Shown: piece by piece, positions 1 through 5,349 of the stretch
Layout: the number at the start of each line of letters is the position of its first letter
Position numbering within the stretch: the first letter of the stretch is position 1
Assembly: GCA_013202445.1 (NCBI GenBank)
Contig: JABMRW010000036.1
Coordinates: 1-6,868, forward strand
Length of the DNA stretch: 6,868 bases
Reading direction: 5' to 3'
Source: Deltaproteobacteria bacterium
Lineage (GTDB): Bacteria; Chloroflexota; Dehalococcoidia; Dehalococcoidales; BS750m-G39
Position numbers and translations under genes: made by a program
The notes under the pieces: generated by a model
What the model was told of the DNA's origin: nothing
The model's database searches: none
What the model saw: only the letters and a program-made list of their open reading frames with translations

Positions 1-128
1 ACCCTACAGAAGTGATACTTCTATCAATTTCTTCTCAGGGGGTAGGTATAATTTTCCCCCAAAAAGGGGTGGGGGGAGAAGGGGAAGGTTTTAAAGAGGT
101 GAAAGCCTTAAATATTAACGAGGAGTTA

Positions 129-150
129 AAGAGGGGCGCCAGCCCCTCTT
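129..150. repeat. Perfect hairpin, 9-bp stem, 4-base loop
   Basis: The arms AAGAGGGGC (129-137) and GCCCCTCTT (142-150) are perfect complements around the loop GCCA. On the plus strand the stem is followed only by CTTCTT-like sequence and then an A run, so it would be a poor intrinsic terminator for a gene entering from the left. The nearby phrase TTAAAGAGG occurs twice (about 95-103 and 126-134), suggesting a degenerate internal duplication. It looks like one half of a composite intergenic repeat with the next hairpin. Confidence 0.6.
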
Positions 151-153
151 CTT

Positions 154-188
154 AAAAAAACCCTCCCCCTCCCTTGTAAGGGAGGGGG
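154..188 (-). terminator. G/C-rich palindrome with T7 tail on minus strand; orphan terminator-like structure
   Basis: The arms CCCCCTCCCTT (165-175) and AAGGGAGGGGG (178-188) form a perfect 11-bp inverted repeat around GT. Read leftward, the stem is followed by AGGG and then seven T residues (complement of A154-A160), which is the shape of a rho-independent terminator. However, no minus-strand gene lies between this structure and the divergently placed protease start, so there is no transcript it obviously ends. It may instead be part of a dispersed palindromic repeat. The hairpin itself is certain; the terminator role is weakly supported. Confidence 0.4.
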
Positions 189-200
189 ATTAAGCGGGTT

Positions 201-227
201 CCCTGGAAAATCAAAGATTTTTTAGGG
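201..227. repeat. Hairpin with 12-bp stem, flanked by ATTAAG repeats
   Basis: The left arm CCCTGGAAAATC (201-212) pairs with GATTTTTTAGGG (216-227) around the loop AAA, with two G-U pairs if transcribed on the plus strand. The hairpin is bracketed by identical six-base direct repeats ATTAAG at 189-194 and 231-236. This could mean that a ~36-base piece was inserted into, or duplicated within, a longer G-rich repeat. There is no T run after the stem, so it is not a typical terminator. Confidence 0.45.
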
Positions 228-261
228 TGCATTAAGGGGGTGGGTTGAACCGTATAAATGA

Positions 262-285
262 ATACAATATCTGGATACTATCTGG
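262..285 (+). repeat. Tandem imperfect direct repeat in protease promoter region
   Basis: ATACAATATCTGG (262-274) is followed immediately by ATACTATCTGG (275-285); the copies are identical apart from two extra A residues in the first. The position, some 45-70 bases before the start codon, would suit a regulator binding site. I do not recognise it as a known operator, and it could be chance in A/T-rich sequence. Confidence 0.35.
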
Positions 286-297
286 CTTATGTTGTAT

Positions 298-312
298 GCT
301 ATATACTATAGC
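298..312 (+). promoter_or_regulatory. Palindrome overlapping a possible -10 element of the protease gene
   Basis: GCTATA-tac-TATAGC is a perfect palindrome with a three-base centre. It contains TATACT (302-307), which matches the sigma-70 -10 consensus at five of six positions, but I find no good -35 box 16-18 bases upstream. An alternative pair is TGGATA (272-277) and TATGCT (295-300), each four of six with 17-base spacing. With a -10 at 302-307 the transcript would start around 314-316, leaving a very short leader running almost directly into the ribosome binding site. Promoter assignment is tentative. Confidence 0.3.
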
Positions 313-317
313 GCTTC

Positions 318-327
318 AAGGAGGTGA
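318..327 (+). promoter_or_regulatory. Strong ribosome binding site for the Lon-like protease
   Basis: AAGGAGGTGA is a full complement to the 3' end of bacterial 16S rRNA. GGAGG ends six bases before the ATG at 331, fixing that start. Confidence 0.9.
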
Positions 328-330
328 GCC

Positions 331-2775
331 ATGGTTAAGGAACTGACCGCCGAGCAGGTGAGACTGCAGTGCACCCCCACCGTATTTAAGTGTGATTCCA
401 CCGAGGAGCTAAGGCCCAAAGATGGAATTATCGGCCAGGATAGAGCGCTGAGCGCGCTTAAATTCGGCCTTAACATCGCAAAACCGGGTTTTAACGTCTA
501 TGTCTCGGGACTGGCCGGCACCGGCCGGACTACGGCCATAAAGTCCTTTATGGAAGCACTGGCCGCCAGGAAGGAAACCCCGTCCGACTGGTGCTATGTG
601 CATAACTTCCGCGATTCCTACTGTCCCCACGCCCTGATGGTGCCGGCGGGGATGGGAGAGGCTTTACGCAGGGACATGGAAGTTGCCATTGATAATGCCC
701 GGCGCAGCCTCGTCCAGACCTTTACCAGCAAGGAGTATGCCCAACGGCGGGAGGAAATAACCGAAGATTTTAACAAGAAGAGGGCAACGGTATTTAAAAT
801 CCTTGATAAAAAGGCCAGGGAGAAGGGGTTTATCCTTCAGGCGACGCCGGTAGGAGTGGTTTTTGTACCGGCTGCCGACGGTGAGCCAATGAGCGAGGAG
901 GCCTATAACAGTCTGGACACCAAGGAGAAAGAGGCACTAAAGAAGAAGCAGGATGAACTAACCGGCGAACTGAAGGAGCAGATAGCCAGGCTAACTACCG
1001 AGCAGAGCGCTATAGATAAGCAACTGGAGGATACCGACCGAGAGGTGGCCGGCTACTCCATCAGACAACTCTTTGAGAAGCTGCGGGAGAAGTATGGCCA
1101 GCTGCCGCAGGTGGTTGCTTACCTGAAGGAGGTGGAGCAGGATATCGTGGCCAACTTTGAGCAGTTCCGGGCTGAGCCCAAAGCCCAGGACGGAGACCCC
1201 CTGGCCTCCATGCGGGAGGTGGCGCAGAAACAGGCTTTGAGGAAATACGAGGTTAATCTTCTGGTGGACAACTCGGAGGTGAAGGGAGCGCCGGTGATTC
1301 TGGAGCTTAATCCTACCTTTAGCAACCTCTTGGGGCGTATTGAGAAGGAAGCCCAGTTCGGGGCTTTATCCACCGATTTCACCATGATTAAGGGCGGCTC
1401 TCTGCACCATGCCAACGGCGGCTACCTGGTGGTGAGAATCGAGGATATTCTGACCAATTTCCAATCCTGGGAGGGCTTGAAGAGAACCCTCCGTGATGGC
1501 AAGCTGGCTATTGAAGAGCTGGGTGAGCGGCTCGGCTACGTGGTGAGCAAGAGCCTGAGGCCGGAGCCTATACCGCTGGAGGTGAAGGTGGTGCTCATCG
1601 GGGAGCCCATGTTTTACTACATGTTATTGCGGCTGGACCTGGACTTCAAGGAGCTGTTTAAGGTAAAGGCTGATTTTGACAGCCGCATGGACCGGACAGC
1701 AGCCAACCTGAAAGACTACGCCGCTGTTATCTGCCGCATCTGTCACAGCGAAGGCTTAAAGCACCTGAGCAGCGGCGCTTTAGCTCAGATTATCGAGCAT
1801 AGCTCGCGGCTGGCCGGCGATCAGAAAAAATTATCCGCCCTTTTTGCCGATATCGCCGATATTCTGCGTGAGGCCAGCTTCTGGGCGGAGGAAGATAAAG
1901 CCAAGCATATCGAAGGCAGGCACGTGGATAAAGCCATAGAGGAGAAGGTGTACCGTTCCAACCTCATCCAGCAGCGCATCAATGAGATGATAGATGACGG
2001 CGTGATTATGATTGATGCCCAGGGGGAAAAGGTGGGGCAGGTGAACGGTCTGGCGGTGATAGACCTGGGCGATTTTGCCTTTGGCCGCCCCAGCCGGATA
2101 ACCGCCAGCGTGGGCGTGGGACGGGGGGGGCTGATTGATATTGAGCGGGAAGCTAAGCTGGGGGGACGCCTGCATACCAAGGGAGTTATGATACTTAACG
2201 GCTATATAACCGACAGGTATGTTGGGGATATTCCGCTGTCCCTTTCGGCGCGGCTGGTCTTTGAGCAGAGCTACGATGAGGTGGATGGGGACAGCGCCTC
2301 CAGCACCGAGCTTTACGCTATCCTTTCCCGCCTGGCCGATGTGCCCATAAAGCAGGGCATTGCCGTCACCGGCTCGGTGAACCAGAAGGGGGAGGTACAG
2401 GCTATCGGGGGCATAAACGAGAAGATTGAGGGTTTCTTTGAGGTCTGCCGGGCCAAGGGCTTAAACGGGGAGCAGGGGGTGCTCATCCCCGCCTCCAACG
2501 TCAGGAATTTGATGCTGAAAGAAGAGGTGGCGGCGGCGGTTAAAGAGGGCAAGTTCCATGTCTACCCGGTTAGCACCATCGACCAGGGAATAGAAGTGCT
2601 TACCGGGGTGAAGGCGGGTAAGCGCCTTAAGGGCGGCAGCTTTGAGGCTGGTTCCATTAACGACCTGGTGCAGAAGCGCCTGGCCTCTCTGGCGGAAAAG
2701 CTGAGGGATTTTACCAGGGGCGAGGAGAAGGAGGGGAAGGCTAAGGCTAAGGGTGGCGGCAACTCAAAGGAGTGA
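331..2775 (+). CDS. Lon-family ATP-dependent protease, AAA_32/LonB-like type
   Basis: Cytoplasmic ATP-dependent serine protease of the Lon-related family lacking the LAN substrate-binding domain (814 residues, usual for the YcbZ/LonB-like group). The order is: N-terminal AAA segment with a P-loop GLAGTGRTT at 60-68; a charged, helical coiled-coil-like insertion at about 190-275; the second ATPase half with the family-typical NGGYLVVRIEDIL at 362-373; and a C-terminal Lon protease domain from about 560 to 760. The catalytic dyad is visible: Ser655 in DGDSAS and Lys698 in GGINEK, 43 residues apart as in E. coli Lon. The C-terminal ~20 residues are Lys/Gly-rich and probably disordered. The P-loop has Arg66 where Lys is canonical, and the Walker B position lacks the usual Asp-Glu; as I recall, GRTT is common in this family. 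There is no membrane segment, so it is not archaeal-type LonB. The start is fixed by a strong ribosome binding site. It appears monocistronic and converges on the minus-strand operon. Substrates are unknown; general protein quality control is the family expectation. Confidence 0.93.
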   Translation: MVKELTAEQVRLQCTPTVFKCDSTEELRPKDGIIGQDRALSALKFGLNIAKPGFNVYVSGLAGTGRTTAIKSFMEALAARKETPSDWCYVHNFRDSYCPHALMVPAGMGEALRRDMEVAIDNARRSLVQTFTSKEYAQRREEITEDFNKKRATVFKILDKKAREKGFILQATPVGVVFVPAADGEPMSEEAYNSLDTKEKEALKKKQDELTGELKEQIARLTTEQSAIDKQLEDTDREVAGYSIRQLFEKLREKYGQLPQVVAYLKEVEQDIVANFEQFRAEPKAQDGDPLASMREVAQKQALRKYEVNLLVDNSEVKGAPVILELNPTFSNLLGRIEKEAQFGALSTDFTMIKGGSLHHANGGYLVVRIEDILTNFQSWEGLKRTLRDGKLAIEELGERLGYVVSKSLRPEPIPLEVKVVLIGEPMFYYMLLRLDLDFKELFKVKADFDSRMDRTAANLKDYAAVICRICHSEGLKHLSSGALAQIIEHSSRLAGDQKKLSALFADIADILREASFWAEEDKAKHIEGRHVDKAIEEKVYRSNLIQQRINEMIDDGVIMIDAQGEKVGQVNGLAVIDLGDFAFGRPSRITASVGVGRGGLIDIEREAKLGGRLHTKGVMILNGYITDRYVGDIPLSLSARLVFEQSYDEVDGDSASSTELYAILSRLADVPIKQGIAVTGSVNQKGEVQAIGGINEKIEGFFEVCRAKGLNGEQGVLIPASNVRNLMLKEEVAAAVKEGKFHVYPVSTIDQGIEVLTGVKAGKRLKGGSFEAGSINDLVQKRLASLAEKLRDFTRGEEKEGKAKAKGGGNSKE

Positions 2776-2790
2776 ATCGGCACTCAGTTG
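2760..2790. terminator. Possible shared terminator hairpin spanning both convergent stop codons
   Basis: An inner stem GAGTG (2770-2774) / CACTC (2781-2785) with loop AATCGG is extended by an outer stem CAACT (2760-2764) / AGTTG (2786-2790), with a five-base bulge CAAAG on one side. The stop codons of both convergent genes (2773-2775 plus, 2784-2786 minus) lie inside it. On the plus strand it is followed by ATTTTCTCTCTCC, a weak pyrimidine tail; on the minus strand there is no T run. With only 8 bp between the genes there is no room for a separate terminator, but this structure is weak. Confidence 0.35.
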
Positions 2791-4634
2791 ATTTTCTCTC
2801 TCCTGCCATTGATAATTCGGTATTGTCCCAGGTAGCTTGCTTGCATAAAGGTCTGCTCGAAGTCGGGGGCGCTGGCCAGCTCGATATAGCGGACGCGGGA
2901 GGTGAGCGCCCGGGCTTGAGCCCGCTGTTTTAGGGAAATCAGTGCCAGCTTGGCGCCCATGCCGGCGGCGTTACCAGCTTGAAGGAAGCGGGCTAGCGGC
3001 AGTGAGGGCAGCATGCCGATTTCTATGGCGCTGGCGACATTTATGTAGGTGCCGAAGGCGCCGGCAATGATTACCTGCTTTATCTCTTTTTCCGATACGC
3101 CGCTTGCCTCCATGAGCGCCTGGATACCACTGCGAATGGCTCCCTTAGCCAGTTGCAGTTCCCTAATATCCTTCTGGGTGATGGTGATGGCCGGTTGTCC
3201 GTTCCGTTCCTCTTTGCTGACCAGTATAAACTCACGTTTTTTCTGATAGGTGCGTACACGGGGGTGGTCGGCGTTTAGCCGGCCGCCTTCGTCGACGGCT
3301 TTAGCTAGATAAAGCTGGGCCAGGGCATCGAGAATCCCGGAGCCGCAGATGCCCACCGCCGGCGCTTCGCCTATGGTTTGGTACTGGATTTTATCGCCGG
3401 TTATCTGCAGGCGCTCGATAGCTCCTTCCGCCGCCCGCATACCATACTTGATATGGCCGCCTTCAAAAGCGGGGCCGGAGGCGCAGGAGGTGGTTACTAT
3501 CTTGCCTTCATGGATTAAGGAGACTTCGGTATTGGTGCCGATGTCCAGAGCCACTATGGGGCCTTTTTTCTGCCCGACTCCGGTGGCCAGTAGCATGGCG
3601 ACGTGGTCGGCGCCGACGAAGCCGGCGAGGTTGGGCAGGAGGTGGACGTAGGCGCCGGGAGCAAAGTCTAAGCCTAAGTTGCGAGCCTTGATGTCCAGAG
3701 CCCGGCTGACCGCCGGAATAAAGGGAGCCAGAGCCAGCTGCCTTACCGGCAGACCGAGGAGTAGGTGGTGCATGGCGGTATTGCCGACGACCACCGCCTC
3801 GACGATTTCCTCGATATTGGCGCCGACCTCGGCGCAGAGGTCGGCGCCCAGCTGGCTGATGGCTTCCGCCGCCAGCTTCTGTATTTGGGCCTGCTCTTCC
3901 GCTGAATGCACCGCACCGTTAATGCGGCTGATGATGTCCTCCCCGTGGCTTATCTGGGGGTTCATCACCCCCTTGGCGGCTAAAGTCTTGCCGTCGTTCA
4001 AATTCATAAGGTAGCCGGCAATCTTGGTGGTGCCCAGGTCTATGGCTAATCCCAGGGGGTGGCTTTTGGGGGGCAGGAGGGCTATCACCTGGTAGTTGCG
4101 GACGGCCGCCTGGCACTGCCATTTCCAGGACCTTAGCTGGTTGGAGAGGAGGCGCAGGGCGCCGATATCAACCTTGTTACAGTTTAGCTTATGTTTCTGG
4201 TTGAGTGTCTGGAGAAGGTTATCGGCATCGGCCTGCGGCGCTTCCAGTGAGGGTATAGCCAGTTTAAGGGGGTAGGCCCGGACCGAAGCTTGAGGGCTAA
4301 CCGTTACCTCCTGTCCCTCCACCTGGAGGCGCTGGGGGGTGGTCATTGATTCAGCGGGCACGTGTACCTTGACATTACTGCGGGGGTAGGTCTGGCAGGC
4401 GAGGCGCCAGCCTGCCTTTAGTTCCTGGGGGGAGAAGGTCTCCAGTTCGCTGGGTGTCGGCTTGGAGACGGTGCCGCTTAAGACCTGCACCTTGCAGGAG
4501 TGGCAGATCCCTTTGCCGTTGCATATGCTGCTGATACCAACGCCCAGCTGGCGGGCGCAGGCCAGGAGGGATTCTTTTTTCTGGCAGCCCCCTCTTCTAC
4601 CTACCGGCTCAAAATCAACGCTGCAAGCTGTCAT
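2784..4634 (-). CDS. RACo-like corrinoid protein reductive activator ([2Fe-2S] ferredoxin + ASKHA ATPase)
   Basis: Likely ATP-dependent reductase that returns inactive Co(II) corrinoid proteins to Co(I), as known for RACo of acetogens and the activating enzymes of O-demethylase systems. At 616 residues it has the family's usual length. The N-terminal domain (about 1-95) is a plant-type ferredoxin fold with cluster ligands Cys38, Cys44, Cys47 (C-x5-C-x2-C) and Cys80 in WRLACQ. A linker follows to about 190. The ASKHA (actin/Hsp70-like) part has a first phosphate loop LAIDLGTTK at 196-204, a second ALDIGTNTE at 362-370, ICGSGILDAL at 429-438, VIIAGAFG at 521-528 and GNAAGMGA at 554-561. The protein is cytoplasmic with no signal peptide. 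The ATG is supported by AAGGGG six bases upstream (4641-4646), which lies inside the preceding gene; the 20-bp overlap with that gene implies translational coupling. It is the last gene of the operon. The family is certain; which corrinoid protein it serves is inferred from context. Confidence 0.92.
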   Translation of the reverse strand: MTACSVDFEPVGRRGGCQKKESLLACARQLGVGISSICNGKGICHSCKVQVLSGTVSKPTPSELETFSPQELKAGWRLACQTYPRSNVKVHVPAESMTTPQRLQVEGQEVTVSPQASVRAYPLKLAIPSLEAPQADADNLLQTLNQKHKLNCNKVDIGALRLLSNQLRSWKWQCQAAVRNYQVIALLPPKSHPLGLAIDLGTTKIAGYLMNLNDGKTLAAKGVMNPQISHGEDIISRINGAVHSAEEQAQIQKLAAEAISQLGADLCAEVGANIEEIVEAVVVGNTAMHHLLLGLPVRQLALAPFIPAVSRALDIKARNLGLDFAPGAYVHLLPNLAGFVGADHVAMLLATGVGQKKGPIVALDIGTNTEVSLIHEGKIVTTSCASGPAFEGGHIKYGMRAAEGAIERLQITGDKIQYQTIGEAPAVGICGSGILDALAQLYLAKAVDEGGRLNADHPRVRTYQKKREFILVSKEERNGQPAITITQKDIRELQLAKGAIRSGIQALMEASGVSEKEIKQVIIAGAFGTYINVASAIEIGMLPSLPLARFLQAGNAAGMGAKLALISLKQRAQARALTSRVRYIELASAPDFEQTFMQASYLGQYRIINGRREKIN

Positions 4635-5328
4635 GATTTACCCCTTGTATTTTGTAAGGGCAGGTTTTTCTGAGGCTGCAGCGTGCGCAAACTTCGGCCT
4701 GCGTCCACCTTGTCATCTTGGGGCCGACACCGATGACCATGGAGGTTGATTTGCGGGGAACCAGTATTCCCGAAGGGGTCAGGCTCACGCCGATTTCATG
4801 GGCTTTAGACAGCTCCACTAAATTCCACTGCTCGGACATGGGAAAACCGGGCATACCCGGGTTAACCGGGCTGCTTATCTCGTAGCCTCGCGGGGCAACC
4901 TCACCGGCGATAATCCTGAGGATTTTTGGAACCAGCGTGTCTACGGCGGCGCTGCCAATGCCATCCAGGAGCATGCCGCGCAGAGCCTCGCCTTTTTTAG
5001 TGTAGTCGCTTGCCTGTTTTTCCAGTTTGGGGCCGATGGTGCAGATGAGAACGACAAGCTCTTTCGCTTCGGGTAAGATGGCCGGTAGTGCCGGGCCGTG
5101 TATCGCTTTATCACCCTCCAGCGATATCTGACTGCCGTTCATCCCGCTTACCGGATAGTATTCATAGGCCGCCGCCGGCTCCAGGAGGTGGGCACTATCC
5201 GTACTGGCCAGTTGCTCGTCAATCAGGCGCTGTATCTCAGGTCTGACCTTAGCCTTTCCTCCCAGTCCCTGCCGGCGTAGCACTGCCCCGGTCTTAAGGC
5301 TTAAGGGGATATCACGGATTACCGGCAT
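4615..5328 (-). CDS. Stand-alone protein resembling the B12-dependent methionine synthase activation domain
   Basis: A 237-residue cytoplasmic protein resembling the C-terminal activation domain of cobalamin-dependent methionine synthase (MetH), without the catalytic, folate or cobalamin modules. Family-like features are LDGIGSAAVDTL (121-132), the SAM/cobalamin-facing segment SPVNPGMPGFPMSEQ (153-167, matching the PGYP...TEK region of MetH), and GVSLTPSGILVPRKSTSMVIGVG (180-202, matching the KLTES...SVSG strand region). The Tyr of the MetH PGY motif is Met159 here, and no Arg sits at the expected position just before it, so SAM binding is doubtful. The C terminus carries Cys214, Cys217 and Cys223 (C-x2-C-x5-C), which MetH lacks; these could bind iron-sulfur or zinc. 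The ATG at 5328 follows GGAAGGA with a short spacer; the gene lies 21 bp after the methyltransferase gene and overlaps the reductive activator gene. By context it probably helps reactivate or handle the corrinoid protein, perhaps docking it for the RACo-like partner. The exact role is not known to me. Confidence 0.8.
   Translation of the reverse strand: MPVIRDIPLSLKTGAVLRRQGLGGKAKVRPEIQRLIDEQLASTDSAHLLEPAAAYEYYPVSGMNGSQISLEGDKAIHGPALPAILPEAKELVVLICTIGPKLEKQASDYTKKGEALRGMLLDGIGSAAVDTLVPKILRIIAGEVAPRGYEISSPVNPGMPGFPMSEQWNLVELSKAHEIGVSLTPSGILVPRKSTSMVIGVGPKMTRWTQAEVCARCSLRKTCPYKIQGVNHDSLQR
4641..4646 (-). promoter_or_regulatory. Ribosome binding site of the RACo-like gene inside the upstream gene
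   Basis: AAGGGG on the minus strand lies six bases before the ATG at 4634. It is within the coding sequence of the activation-domain gene, consistent with reinitiation or coupled translation, and supports ATG 4634 rather than a later start. Confidence 0.65.
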
Positions 5329-5349
5329 ATTTCCTTCCCGTTAGAGTGC

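Larger units (their letters stand above)
1..330. other. Gene-free region upstream of the Lon-like protease
   Basis: I see no convincing coding region here on either strand. The left two thirds (about 38-246) is rich in G or C runs and contains several inverted repeats, listed separately. The right third (about 247-317) is A/T-rich and looks like the promoter region of the downstream protease gene. A small perfect inverted repeat, AGAAGT-gat-ACTTCT, sits at 8-22, and a five-base GGGGG/CCCCC pair brackets 38-60. Either could belong to the end of a gene lying left of the window, but nothing proves it. Confidence 0.75.

Noticed and set aside
1..330. Cobalamin riboswitch or other structured RNA leader
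   Set aside because: No B12-box-like conserved sequence is visible, and the downstream gene is a protease with no B12 link. The corrinoid operon's own leader lies outside the window.
1..330. CRISPR array
   Set aside because: The repeats here are palindromes of different sequence without regular spacing or spacers.
1821..2180. Long minus-strand open frames inside the protease gene
   Set aside because: Low-complexity, Ser/Arg/Pro-rich translations without family features; they lie opposite a strongly conserved protease domain and are shadows of it.
3349..4014. Plus-strand open frames of 100-111 codons inside the RACo-like gene
   Set aside because: Antisense to conserved ASKHA motifs, no ribosome binding sites of note, and compositionally biased translations.
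4462..4749. Plus-strand open frame crossing the junction of the RACo-like and helper genes
   Set aside because: It is antisense to the [2Fe-2S] cysteine motif of one gene and the C-terminal Cys motif of the other; both sense frames are clearly coding.
4615..5328. Truncated methionine synthase (MetH) pseudogene
   Set aside because: It has its own start, ribosome binding site and distinct C-terminal Cys motif, and is embedded in a tight operon; stand-alone versions are known in B12 methyl-transfer clusters.
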